Part shown: positions 1 through 8,121 of the stretch, piece by piece
Numbering within the stretch: position 1 is the first letter of the stretch
How the letters are laid out: each line of letters starts with the position of its first letter
Assembly (NCBI GenBank): GCA_031552145.1
Contig: JAVBMV010000013.1
Span: forward strand, 62,001-126,000
Length of the DNA: 64,000 nt
Source: JAVBMV01 sp031552145
GTDB taxonomy: Bacteria; Myxococcota; Myxococcia; Myxococcales; UBA5297
Reading direction: 5' to 3'
The notes under the pieces: model-generated
Databases searched by the model: none
What the model was told of the DNA's origin: nothing
What the model saw: only the letters and a program-made list of their open reading frames with translations
Made by a program: the position numbers and the translations under genes

Positions 1-353
1 GCCTCGAGCACGCGCCGCTGTCCCGGCACGATCTCCTGCGCCGCCGGCACTGGGTCGGGCGGCGCGGGAAGCGCCACGCCTCGGGCGCCGATATCGATGG
101 GCGACGGGGTCTCTGCCGGGGCGGCCGCGGCGCCCGGAAGGGGGAGCGCCTCGAGTTTCCGCGTGGGGTCTATTTCGGCCAAGGCCAGGATGAGCGGCGC
201 GCGGTTGGTCGCGCTCTTCGCGCTCTTGGAAAGGCGCGCGCCCTTCGCGCGGCCCCGCTCGGAGGCCTCCACCCGCGGCGTGAAGCTCAGCGCCGTGGCG
301 CCCAGGAGGGCGCCCAAGAGGAGGACTCTCTTCGTGAAGCCGAGACAGAGCAT
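1..353 (-). CDS. Exported protein of unknown function, N-terminal part (runs off left edge)
   Basis: An open frame reads leftwards from ATG at 353-351 to the window edge without a stop, giving about 117 residues. The N-terminus looks like a signal peptide: a Lys/Arg n-region (FTKR), a Leu/Ala-rich core (VLLLGALLGATAL), then a Ser/Arg-rich and Pro/Ala-rich stretch with no fold I recognise. The visible part is low-complexity and typical of the linker after a signal peptide in high-GC deltaproteobacteria, so function cannot be assigned. It is divergent from the acyltransferase gene at 456, leaving about 100 bp for two promoters. Confidence that it is coding rests on the signal peptide and the unbroken frame; the rest of the gene lies outside the window. 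Confidence 0.6.
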   Translation of the reverse strand, partial: MLCLGFTKRVLLLGALLGATALSFTPRVEASERGRAKGARLSKSAKSATNRAPLILALAEIDPTRKLEALPLPGAAAAPAETPSPIDIGARGVALPAPPDPVPAAQEIVPGQRRVLE

Positions 354-455
354 GATCTCTGGGAAGATAACACTCCAGAGGCAGCGCCGTTAAACTCGCC
401 GAGAAAAAGCGCCCCCTTTCACCCAGGCACGGCGGGCGGGTAGGCTGCGGTGCCC

Positions 456-1439
456 ATGGAGAGACGCCGATACAAGCGCGTGAAGCGCTTCCTGCGCTAC
501 TGCGCCCTGCGCGCCGTGCACTTCTTGCTCGGGTTGGTGCCGCTGCGCGCCGCGCTCGCCGTGGGGCGCGTCGCGGGTACGCTCTTCTTTTGGGTCGCAA
601 AGGGCGAGAGAGAACGCGCGCGGCGCTCGCTCGCATTGGCGCTTCCCGAGGAGTCCCCGGAGCGCCGGGAGCAGCTGGCGCGCGCCTGCTTCCGCTTCTT
701 CGGCGCCATGGCCTGCGAGCTCTGCAAGCTGCGCCAGATTGATCGCAACATCAAGGAGTGGGTCGAGCTTCCGCCCGAGGCGATCGAGGTGCTGCGGAAG
801 GCGCGCGAGGAGGGGCGCGGCACCATCTTCGTCTCGGGCCACCTCGGCAACTTCGAGCTCTTGGCCCGGCGGGTCGCGGCGGAGGGGTTCGCCAGCCAGA
901 GCATCGCCAAGGAGACTTCCGATCCCCGCACCACCGCCTTCATCGAGCGCATGCGCGCGAGCGGAGGCGTGAAGACGCTCTGGCGCGGCCACGACGGGAC
1001 GGGGCGCGCGATGCTACGCGCGCTCAGGGCAAACGAGATTCTTGGTCTGGTGATCGACGTCGACACCAAGGTGCAAGGGTTCTTCGTCGACTTCTTCGGC
1101 AGGAAGGCCTTCACTCCTAGGGCCGCGGCCGACTTGGCCATCAAGTTCAAGGCCGCCGTGGTCGAGGGCTTCGCCGAGCCTCGGGAGGGGGGAGGGCATG
1201 CGCTGCGGCTGCTGCGCGTGCCGCTGCCGCCCGAAGGGATGGAGCACGAGACGGCGGCCCTGGAGTTGACGCAGCGGCTCACCAGCGGCATCGAGGAGGC
1301 GATTCGTAGACACCCCGAGCGCTGGACCTGGATGCACGACCGCTGGAAGACGCGCCCTCCTTCGGAGGTCGATGCCGAGCGCTCTCCCGCTGGGTCGAAT
1401 AGCAAGCCCGCAGGGCTCCCCACATTTGACAAGCAATAG
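456..1439 (+). CDS. Lysophospholipid acyltransferase family protein (LpxL/HtrB-like)
   Basis: Predicted inner-membrane acyltransferase of about 327 residues that would transfer a fatty acyl chain to lipid A or a related lipid. A hydrophobic N-terminal segment (ALRAVHFLLGLVPLRAAL) is followed by the family's HX4E catalytic motif, seen as GHLGNFE with His129 and Glu134. The family's C-terminal block is also present (RHPERWTWMHDRWKTRP). Length fits LpxL/LpxM enzymes, which are about 300 residues. A GTG at 450 lies two codons upstream; I prefer ATG 456, although neither has a strong ribosome-binding site. The C-terminal 25 residues, Ser/Pro-rich after WKTRP, are an extension. The substrate (lauroyl, myristoyl or other) cannot be told from sequence. 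It stands alone, divergent from the gene at 1-353. Confidence 0.87.
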   Translation: MERRRYKRVKRFLRYCALRAVHFLLGLVPLRAALAVGRVAGTLFFWVAKGERERARRSLALALPEESPERREQLARACFRFFGAMACELCKLRQIDRNIKEWVELPPEAIEVLRKAREEGRGTIFVSGHLGNFELLARRVAAEGFASQSIAKETSDPRTTAFIERMRASGGVKTLWRGHDGTGRAMLRALRANEILGLVIDVDTKVQGFFVDFFGRKAFTPRAAADLAIKFKAAVVEGFAEPREGGGHALRLLRVPLPPEGMEHETAALELTQRLTSGIEEAIRRHPERWTWMHDRWKTRPPSEVDAERSPAGSNSKPAGLPTFDKQ

Positions 1440-1499
1440 AGCAATCCGTCAGATTGCCTGCTGCTGGTGGATGGAGCATGCAAGGAGAGGCTCGGGGCC

Positions 1500-1757
1500 A
1501 TGAAGCCATTCCCCACTGAATTGCAGAACCCGATAAATCCAGAAGCGCCGGAGCGGAACGCCGAGCGTGCCGCAGGGGTGGAGGCGCATCGCAATTTCTT
1601 TTGCGTCCACTACGACACCTGCCTGGGCGAGGCCGTGAAGAAGGGGTGGAACAGCTTCTCTTGCCTGCGCTGCGCCTGGGTGACCAAGGACGACAAGCCC
1701 AAGGATGAGAGCGCCGCGGGGCTCGCGCTCTACGCGACGCAGCGGCGGGCCAACTAG
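1500..1757 (+). CDS. Small four-cysteine protein of unknown function
   Basis: An 85-residue protein with four cysteines in two pairs (FCVHYDTC and CLRC), spaced like a small zinc ribbon or iron-sulfur knuckle; metal binding is inference. The frame can be extended to a GTG at 1467, but the ATG at 1500 is preceded by AAGGAGAGG at 1481-1489 with about ten bases spacing, so I start there. No signal peptide or membrane segment is visible, so it is probably cytoplasmic. It follows the acyltransferase gene by 60 bp on the same strand and converges on the CAP gene, whose stop is at 1768. I do not recognise a named family. Confidence 0.6.
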   Translation: MKPFPTELQNPINPEAPERNAERAAGVEAHRNFFCVHYDTCLGEAVKKGWNSFSCLRCAWVTKDDKPKDESAAGLALYATQRRAN

Positions 1758-1767
1758 AGCCGGCGCT

Positions 1768-3048
1768 CTACCGCTCCAGGCGCACGAAGACCTCGACGAG
1801 GAGCACATTCTTGATCCCCGCGCGCTCCACGCGCACGGCGGCGAGCCCGACTGTGTCGAAGTCGGGATCGAGCAGGTTGCGCAGGTGGCCCGGCGAGGCC
1901 GCGATCGCCTCGTGCGCCTGGAGGGCGCTCGCCGCCTCTCCGAGATTCTCGGCCGCCCGCAAGAAGGGAATCCCGGCGGCGTTCAGGCGCGAGGCGACGG
2001 TGCCGGTGCGCGGCGAGCGGTGCGCGAAGTAGCCGAGCCGAGCCATCTCCTCGGCGTGTGCGCGCGCCACGCGATCGAGCGCCATGCTCCGGGCGAGCGG
2101 CGGCGCTTCCCGAGCGGCGCGCGCGCGGTTGATGGCGGCGAGTGCGAGCGCCTCTTGCGCCGCCAGCCCCAGCTTCGCGCCGTTGGGGGCGGGGTGCCCA
2201 GCGGCTATGCCAGGTGCTTGGTGCTCCAACGGCGCGCGCCCCGCGCGCACCCCGAAGAGCGCCACGACCTGTGGGCCGGCGGGGCCCTCGGCGACCAATT
2301 CCAGCCGGTAGCGTCCCGCGGCGGGGAAGGGGACGCGCGCCATGCAGAGCCGTCCCGGAGGGGCACCGGGTTCTGGCTCGCTGTCAATTGGCTCGCAGCC
2401 CGCCTCGTTCACCGCGCCGCCCGGCTCTTCGGTGTAGAGCGTCGCTTCGGAGAGCGCGCCAAAGAGCAGCGCGATAAGGCGGTGTTCCGAGCCCACCTCC
2501 ACGGCGCGGGGAAATGGTTCCAGGGAGGCACGCGGCGTCGAGAGGAGCAGCACGAGGGCCGCGGCGCCCTCTCCCCGCGCGAGGCCGAGGCCAAAGCGCC
2601 GTTCGCGCCCCGCCGCCAGATCGCGCCGCGCGCCGAAGAGGCGCAGCAGTTGGCCGGGGTCGGCTGCCCTGAGCGCGATGGCCCTGGGCGCGGGCTCCCA
2701 GCCCTCCGCCAGATCGAGCGCCTCCGCGAGGCGCGCGCGCGCCATCGCCGCCGAAGGGCCTTCCTCCAACACGGCGCGCGCCAGGTGTTGCGCCGCAACC
2801 GTCAGCTGCCGCTCGGCCAAAGGCGCCTGAAGCTTCGCGCGGCGAAAGGCGCCGAGGAGCGGCCCTTCGAAGGGCAGCGTGGGCTCCGGGGGCTCGGATG
2901 ACTCCGCGCGCGGAGAGCCGCCAGAGTCGTGCCCGGCGGGCGGGCCGGAGGGCTGGCCGGAGGGCTGGCCGGAGGGCGGGGCCGACGCCGCGCCCAAGAG
3001 CAGCGGGAGCAGCAGGAACCGCAGGGGAGAGCGCTTGGTGCCGCTCAC
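1768..3048 (-). CDS. Exported CAP (SCP/PR1) domain protein
   Basis: Predicted secreted protein of about 426 residues. An N-terminal signal peptide (SPLRFLLLPLLLGAASA) is followed by a short Ser-Gly-Gln-Pro repeat and an uncharacterised middle region of about 230 residues. The C-terminal ~130 residues form a bacterial CAP/YkwD-type domain, recognisable by the INRARAAREAPPL start, the HAEEMARLGYFAHRSP helix and strand, the RAAENLGE block and SPGHLRNLLDP. CAP proteins are extracytoplasmic; their biochemical role in bacteria is mostly unknown. The start is the GTG at 3048, which overlaps the stop of the upstream DciA-like gene as GTGA, implying translational coupling. The longer frame running upstream to 3567 antisense to the HD receptor gene is not needed. 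Confidence 0.82.
   Translation of the reverse strand: MSGTKRSPLRFLLLPLLLGAASAPPSGQPSGQPSGPPAGHDSGGSPRAESSEPPEPTLPFEGPLLGAFRRAKLQAPLAERQLTVAAQHLARAVLEEGPSAAMARARLAEALDLAEGWEPAPRAIALRAADPGQLLRLFGARRDLAAGRERRFGLGLARGEGAAALVLLLSTPRASLEPFPRAVEVGSEHRLIALLFGALSEATLYTEEPGGAVNEAGCEPIDSEPEPGAPPGRLCMARVPFPAAGRYRLELVAEGPAGPQVVALFGVRAGRAPLEHQAPGIAAGHPAPNGAKLGLAAQEALALAAINRARAAREAPPLARSMALDRVARAHAEEMARLGYFAHRSPRTGTVASRLNAAGIPFLRAAENLGEAASALQAHEAIAASPGHLRNLLDPDFDTVGLAAVRVERAGIKNVLLVEVFVRLER
2943..2978 (-). repeat. Three tandem 12-bp units in the CAP gene
   Basis: The plus strand reads GGCCGGAGGGCT twice, then a third copy with one change (final G). On the coding strand this makes a Ser-Gly-Gln-Pro repeat in the linker just after the signal peptide. 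It is a small in-frame microsatellite of the kind that varies in copy number without breaking the frame. Confidence 0.85.
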
Positions 3049-3377
3049 CCGCCACCTCGCGAGCGGCCCTCGACCGCCTGGGCCACGAGATCGAGGCGTG
3101 TCACCAGCTTGCGCCCGGCCAGCGCGTTGAGCCGCTCGACGATCATCCCGCGCGAGGCGCGCAGCGCTTCGAGGAAAGCCGGGTATTGGGGGGAGATGGC
3201 CGCGACGAGTACCCCCTCTTCGAGCGAGAGGAGCGACGAGTGGTGCGCGAGCCCCGGGCCGACCGCCTCTCTCCAAAGGGGCGCGAGCAGGCGCACCTCC
3301 GCTCCCCGCTTCGCGAGGAGGCGAGGCAGCAGCGCTCCCAATGGTGTGAACTCCGAGCGGGCCATCGCGGCTCCCAT
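3045..3377 (-). CDS. DciA/DUF721-like protein
   Basis: A 110-residue protein resembling the DUF721/DciA family. The N-terminal pattern fits (LGALLPRLLAKRG, then LLAPLWREAVGPGLAHHS), as does the next block (GVLVAAISPQYPAFLEALR). Family members of the DciA type act as loaders or partners of the replicative helicase; whether this short copy does so is inference. Two ATGs are possible: 3377, preceded by GAGG at five bases, and 3365, preceded by GGGAG at five bases; both look usable and I give the longer. Its stop overlaps the CAP gene start by four bases. It is divergent from the HD receptor gene starting at 3492. Confidence 0.65.
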   Translation of the reverse strand: MGAAMARSEFTPLGALLPRLLAKRGAEVRLLAPLWREAVGPGLAHHSSLLSLEEGVLVAAISPQYPAFLEALRASRGMIVERLNALAGRKLVTRLDLVAQAVEGRSRGGG

Positions 3378-3491
3378 CGGCGCCTCGCCGAGCGCCTCGT
3401 GAGAGGGCGAGGGAGGGCACTATTTGATATCGCGACGGGCATCGGGCAGCATCGCGAAGCTTTTCGATACCACCGCGATGGATAGATCGCC

Positions 3492-6047
3492 ATGTCTGAG
3501 CAGGAGCCCTCCAAGCGCGAACAGTCGCGCGGCGCGCCACAGCCGGCCGCCGGCGGGGGTGTACCAAGCACTTGGTCGCAGCCGGGCCTGACGCCGCTCC
3601 CCTTTTCGCTCCCTACGCTTCGTAGCGAGCCCGAACCGGGCGCCGCGCCGCCGGGCGCCGCTCGAACCTCCGTTGCCGGGCGCCTGATGCGGGTGCTGGT
3701 GGGGCGCATCGCCCTCTTCGCCATCCTGCTGACCACCTCGGTCGCCTGTGCGTTGCTCCTGACGCCCGATCTCTTCAAGCAGCGGCTGGTGCTGGGCGAC
3801 GAGGTCTTGGGCGAGTTCGCCACCGGCGCGGTGAAGGCCAACCGCGACTACACCATCCCCGACAACGAGACCACCGCGCGCAAGCGCGCCGAGGCGAGCG
3901 AGGCGATTCTCCCCGTCTACGACTACGACACGAGCGTGGTCGAGCTGGGCGTGGAGCACCTGCGTGAAGGCTTCGCGCTGATGCAACGCGAGGTCGCCCG
4001 CGAGGAGCAGCGCCAGAGAGATTCACAGGAGGGGCCGGGCGACGAGGCCCGCAGGCGTCCGCCGCGCCGCAAGGAGCTCGACGTTCGCCAGCTCGAACAC
4101 TGGCGCGGCCTCTTCCAGCCCCAGCGCGAGGAGTGGCAGCGCCGCACCCAGGTAAAGATAGATGACGAGAGCTTCGCGGCGCTGAGCGACGCGCGCTTTT
4201 CCGAGGAGCTGAGGCTCTCCATCGAGAAGCTCCTGGTGCGCGCCAACGGACAGATGATGACCGACTACCGCGATCCACTCGTTCTCTCGGGAGTGCGCGG
4301 CATCGCGGTCCGAAGGGTGGCGGGGGGGAATGTCCTCTCGGAGCGGGTGGTGACCGACCTGGCGCCCATTCGCGATCGCGACGCGGTGAGAGGCGAGCTG
4401 GAGCAGCTCTCCGCGTCGCTCTTTCCCGACCATTCCCCCGCGGCTGTCAAGGCGGGCGTGGCGCTCGCCTCGAAACTCCTTCGCGCCAACCTCTTCTTCA
4501 ACCGGGAGGAGACGGAGGAGCGGCGGCGGGTGGCCGGAGAGTCGGTGAAGCCCGTGTTGATCCAGGTGCGCAAGGGCGAGAAGATCATCGGAGATGGAGA
4601 GCGGATCGAGGAGCGTCACCTGCTCATCTTCCAGGCCATCCGCGGACAGGCGCGCTCCGACGAACGCGTCGTCACCCGGGTCGCGGCGGGCGCGCTCGCG
4701 GCGCTCCTCTTGGGAGTTGCCTGGCTCTTCGCGCGCCGCTCCTTCCCACGCTTCAGGCCGACCCGCAAGGAGACGCTCTTCGCGGCGCTCTCGCTCGTGG
4801 CGATGCTCGCGCTGATCAACCTCTCGGTTACCATGGGCGACGCGCTGCGACTTCCGCTCGTCTCCGTCGCGCCCGAGGCGCTCTACTTCGCCGCCCCCTT
4901 CGCGGCGGGCGCCGTGCTGATGCGCATCGTCTTCTCCGCCGAGATGGCCTTCCTCTTCGCGCTCTGCTTCTCGGCGCTGGTCGGGATCCAGGTGGGCCTC
5001 TCCCTGGAGCTTGCGCTCTTCTCCCTCGTGGTCTCGCTCGTGGCGAGCCTCCGTGCCGCCAGAGTGAGCGACCGTGCCGCCCTCTTCAAGGCGGGCTTCT
5101 GGGCCGGCCTCGCCGGCGCGCTGCTCCTCGTGGCCTCCAACCTCTACTCGGGGCGGCTCTCCGGCTGGGACCTGGTCGCCGCGGCGCTCGCGAGCGTCGC
5201 GGGCTGCTCCATCGGAGTGCCCACGCTGGTGATCTTTTTCTCCTGGACGGCCGAGGCGGCCTTCGGCCTTACCACCGACTTCAAGCTGCTGGAGCTGGCC
5301 AATCTAAACCATCCGGCGTTGAAGGAGCTGATCGTTCAGGCGCCGGGCACGTACCATCACTCGATCGTGATCGGCAGCCTCGTCGAGTCGGCGGCCGAGG
5401 TGATCGGCGCGAACCCGCTGCTGGCCAGGGTGGGCGCCTACTACCACGACATCGGAAAAGGTAGGAATCCGCTCTACTTCGCCGAGAATCAGCGCGTCGA
5501 CAATCGGCACGATAAACTCTCTCCGCAGACGAGCGCGGCGGTCGTGAAGCGCCACATCGCCGATGGCATCGAGCTGGCGCGCCAGTACAGGTTGCCCCGC
5601 GCCGTCGCCGACATGATCCCGCAGCACCACGGCACCCGGATCGTCGGGTACTTCTACCAGAAGGCGCTCAGGGAGCAGGAGCTCTACGGCCCCGTCGACG
5701 AGGCGCTCTTCAGATATGCCGGGCCGAAGCCCCAGAGCAGGGAGGCCGCGCTCATCATGATCGGCGACGCGGTGGAGGCTGCGGCCCGCTCGCTCCAGGA
5801 GCCGACGCCGGCGCGACTACAGGCGCTGGTGCAGAAGATCGTCAACGCGATCTTCTCCGATGGCCAGCTCGACGAGTGCGGTCTCACCCTGCGCGATCTC
5901 AACGCCATCGCGCGCTCCTTCGTGCGCACCCTGGGTGGCATCTACCACACGCGCCCCGAGTACCCCCCCCAGGTGCTCCAGCCCAAGGCGGGGCAGGAGC
6001 CGCTCCAAGAGGGCGTGCTGCTCAAGCTCTCTGGAGATGAGCCGTGA
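3492..6047 (+). CDS. 7TM-HD receptor, PgpH-like cyclic-di-AMP phosphodiesterase family
   Basis: An 851-residue integral membrane protein with the PgpH layout. A Pro-rich cytoplasmic N-terminus is followed by one transmembrane helix (about residues 62-82), a large extracytoplasmic domain of 7TMR-HDED type (about 90-395), a bundle of seven hydrophobic helices (about 400-600) and a cytoplasmic HD domain. HD residues are visible as TYHHSIV (His622-His623) and YYHDIGK (His652-Asp653), with the characteristic LYFAENQ segment after it. In studied members this domain hydrolyses c-di-AMP to pApA; whether this organism makes c-di-AMP is not shown here. The last 26 bp overlap the convergent HAD gene. 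The start ATG at 3492 has only a weak ribosome-binding site. Confidence 0.88.
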   Translation: MSEQEPSKREQSRGAPQPAAGGGVPSTWSQPGLTPLPFSLPTLRSEPEPGAAPPGAARTSVAGRLMRVLVGRIALFAILLTTSVACALLLTPDLFKQRLVLGDEVLGEFATGAVKANRDYTIPDNETTARKRAEASEAILPVYDYDTSVVELGVEHLREGFALMQREVAREEQRQRDSQEGPGDEARRRPPRRKELDVRQLEHWRGLFQPQREEWQRRTQVKIDDESFAALSDARFSEELRLSIEKLLVRANGQMMTDYRDPLVLSGVRGIAVRRVAGGNVLSERVVTDLAPIRDRDAVRGELEQLSASLFPDHSPAAVKAGVALASKLLRANLFFNREETEERRRVAGESVKPVLIQVRKGEKIIGDGERIEERHLLIFQAIRGQARSDERVVTRVAAGALAALLLGVAWLFARRSFPRFRPTRKETLFAALSLVAMLALINLSVTMGDALRLPLVSVAPEALYFAAPFAAGAVLMRIVFSAEMAFLFALCFSALVGIQVGLSLELALFSLVVSLVASLRAARVSDRAALFKAGFWAGLAGALLLVASNLYSGRLSGWDLVAAALASVAGCSIGVPTLVIFFSWTAEAAFGLTTDFKLLELANLNHPALKELIVQAPGTYHHSIVIGSLVESAAEVIGANPLLARVGAYYHDIGKGRNPLYFAENQRVDNRHDKLSPQTSAAVVKRHIADGIELARQYRLPRAVADMIPQHHGTRIVGYFYQKALREQELYGPVDEALFRYAGPKPQSREAALIMIGDAVEAAARSLQEPTPARLQALVQKIVNAIFSDGQLDECGLTLRDLNAIARSFVRTLGGIYHTRPEYPPQVLQPKAGQEPLQEGVLLKLSGDEP

Positions 6048-6711
6048 CGAGCGAGGGCAGCTCGCCGAGAGAGTCGATCCTGAGATCGCCCGCCTGTCGG
6101 TAGCCGACGAAGAGGAGGCCCGCCGCGGCCGCGGCGTCGCGATCGAAGGCGGAGTCGCCCACCATCCAGGCCTCGCTCGGCGCCGCGCCGAGCGCCTCGA
6201 GCGCGAGGAGCAGCATGTCGGGCGCGGGCTTGGGGCGGGCCACCAGATCGGAGCAGGCGACGAAGGAGAGCGGTGCGTCGAGCCCGCCGGCGGCCAGAAG
6301 TCGGTGAGCCAGATGGGAGGCGGTGTTGGTGGCGACAGCCAGCGCCACGCGCTCGCGCCGCAGCGCCTGTAGCATCCCCAGCGCATCGGGGTCGGTCCAG
6401 ACCTCTCCCGCCATCGCGGGGAAGACCTCGGCGAAAAAGTGATCCAGTTCGCTCACCGAGCAGCGCAGGCCAAACTGATCGATGTCCGCCTGGGTTCCCT
6501 GTCCGAAGGAGGGGAGAAACTCCTCGCGTGTCACCGCGCGTCCGCCAAAGCGCGCGCTCGCCTGCGAGAGCGCCTCGAGCCAGAGCTCGCCGCTCTGAAT
6601 GAGCACCCCATCGAGATCGAAGAGCAGCGCCTTGGGGCGCCCCGCGCCCCGCGTGTCGCCCTCGACCCCCGAGCGCGTCGGCTCTCTCTCTGGCGCGGGC
6701 GAGCCAGCCAT
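6022..6711 (-). CDS. HAD-superfamily phosphatase (phosphoglycolate phosphatase-like)
   Basis: A 229-residue soluble haloacid-dehalogenase hydrolase. Motif I is FDLDGVL (Asp32 nucleophile, Asp34 acid/base), motif II is the Thr in VATNT, motif III is the Lys in ARPKPAPD and motif IV is VGDSAFDRDAA. The all-helical cap between motifs I and II is of subfamily IA size, as in Gph and related phosphatases. The first 25 residues are a polar extension. It starts one base after the stop of the exported protein gene at 6713-7882, so the two are almost certainly cotranslated. Its 3' end overlaps the convergent 7TM-HD gene by 26 bp. The substrate is unknown; a sugar phosphate or phosphoglycolate is the family expectation. 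Confidence 0.88.
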   Translation of the reverse strand: MAGSPAPEREPTRSGVEGDTRGAGRPKALLFDLDGVLIQSGELWLEALSQASARFGGRAVTREEFLPSFGQGTQADIDQFGLRCSVSELDHFFAEVFPAMAGEVWTDPDALGMLQALRRERVALAVATNTASHLAHRLLAAGGLDAPLSFVACSDLVARPKPAPDMLLLALEALGAAPSEAWMVGDSAFDRDAAAAAGLLFVGYRQAGDLRIDSLGELPSLVTAHLQRA

Positions 6712-6712
6712 C

Positions 6713-7882
6713 TCAGATCCCCCTCGTGCGCGCCAGCCCGGCCGCGGCGTGGCAGCTGTCGCCGATCAGGTCGAGGTAGAGCTGGCGCTCACGCTTTTCC
6801 AGCTCGCCCATCCGCTCGAAGGCGCGCTGCGACTCGAGCGAGCCGATCGCCTGTGCAAGGAGTGCGCGGGCTAGGCCAATCTTGGTTCGCTGCGCCTTGG
6901 TGGGGCGCCACGCCCCCCCCTCCGCGAGGTGCGCCACCGTCTCGAGCCAATGGCCGTAGAACTTCAGCTGCTGCACCGTGAGGTTGATGGTGAAGCCGGG
7001 CGCGCTGCGCTTCGCCTTCGCCAGCGCATCTTCGTAGGTGCGCGTCTCCGATTCGAGTCGAAAGAAGAGCGTATCGAGCGCCGCGTCGAGGTCGGCCTTG
7101 TGTCGCTTCGCGAAGGAGGGATCGTCCATCCAGGCGAAGGCGGAGGCGATCAGGTGCAGTCCTCCGCAAGGGTGCGACCAGATGAACTGCTTCTTCTTGG
7201 GCACCATCACGACGCCCTTCGCCTTGGCCTCGGCCAAAAAGCGCTGCTCATTGCCGACGGCGGCGATGGCGTCGTCGAGCAGGCGCGCCACGTCGATCTC
7301 GGCTCCCTCTCCGTCTGCAGCGCCGCCAGCGCCAGTAAAGCGAGGCGAGGACGGGAGGGTGCTGGACGCCAGCGCGCCGATGGTCCAGGCGTGCTCCCGC
7401 CAGAAATCCTCGGAGGGGGTGTAGGAGAAGCCGCGCTTCAGAGAGTCGATCAGCTCCGCCAGCGTCACGGAGCCACCGCCTTTGAGCGGGAAGGCGCGCT
7501 CCCGCGGAAGGCCGGCGGAGAGGAGCGTGTCGAGGGTATGGTTCGGGTGTGGATCGACTGGGGTCGTCGCCACTGTCGCGGGAAAGCGCCACGCGGGAAG
7601 TTCGCCCTCGCCTCGCTCCACAAAGTCGCCCACCATCACGTCGACCGCCAGCCTCCCGTCGGAGGCCTTGAAGCCAGGCCCGAAGGCGTCGACGCCGTGG
7701 GCCAGCGCCCAGGGGTTGCCGGGGTTGCTCGCGTAGACCTGGCACATTCGCACTGCCCATGCTTCGGCGCGCTCCTCGACGGCTGGGACGCCCTTCGCGC
7801 TCTTGGCGCCAGGCGCCGATTTTGGGGTAGCGGGCGCGGCGGCCAAGAGGGGCACCAAGAGGAACAGCAGTGGGGAAGGCAT
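6713..7882 (-). CDS. Exported protein of unknown function
   Basis: A protein of about 389 residues that begins with a clean signal peptide (MPSPLLFLLVPLLAAAPA) and is otherwise predicted to be helical and periplasmic. I chose ATG 7882 because GAGG lies seven bases upstream and the signal peptide starts there; the frame opens 37 codons earlier but that extension is Pro/Arg-rich and unlike protein. Two Cys (SHPCGG and DSCHAA) and several conserved-looking His and Trp residues are present, but I do not recognise a family. It lies immediately upstream of the HAD gene (one-base gap) and is divergent from the giant exoprotein gene at 8122, with 239 bp between them for promoters. Confidence 0.7.
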   Translation of the reverse strand: MPSPLLFLLVPLLAAAPATPKSAPGAKSAKGVPAVEERAEAWAVRMCQVYASNPGNPWALAHGVDAFGPGFKASDGRLAVDVMVGDFVERGEGELPAWRFPATVATTPVDPHPNHTLDTLLSAGLPRERAFPLKGGGSVTLAELIDSLKRGFSYTPSEDFWREHAWTIGALASSTLPSSPRFTGAGGAADGEGAEIDVARLLDDAIAAVGNEQRFLAEAKAKGVVMVPKKKQFIWSHPCGGLHLIASAFAWMDDPSFAKRHKADLDAALDTLFFRLESETRTYEDALAKAKRSAPGFTINLTVQQLKFYGHWLETVAHLAEGGAWRPTKAQRTKIGLARALLAQAIGSLESQRAFERMGELEKRERQLYLDLIGDSCHAAAGLARTRGI

Positions 7883-8121
7883 GAGTGACCTCGCAGAGCT
7901 GGGCGGCCGATTCGCGGAGCATAGAGGGAAACCGGGGCCAGGGGAAAAGCATCCCGCCGGCGACGCTCGCTCGAAAGCAAATCGAGCAGTCATTCGAGGC
8001 TGTGGATCGATCGCTTCGGCCGGGCTGGCTTCGGGAGCGCGGAACCGTGTAAGCTGTAGAACTTCCGAAGCTGGAATCCGCCTCGCGCAGGCCGCCGCGC
8101 GAGCGCACTTGGAGTTGTGCG

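Noticed and set aside
1705..2901. A 398-codon plus-strand open frame
   Set aside because: It is antisense to the CAP gene, whose domain and signal peptide are clear.
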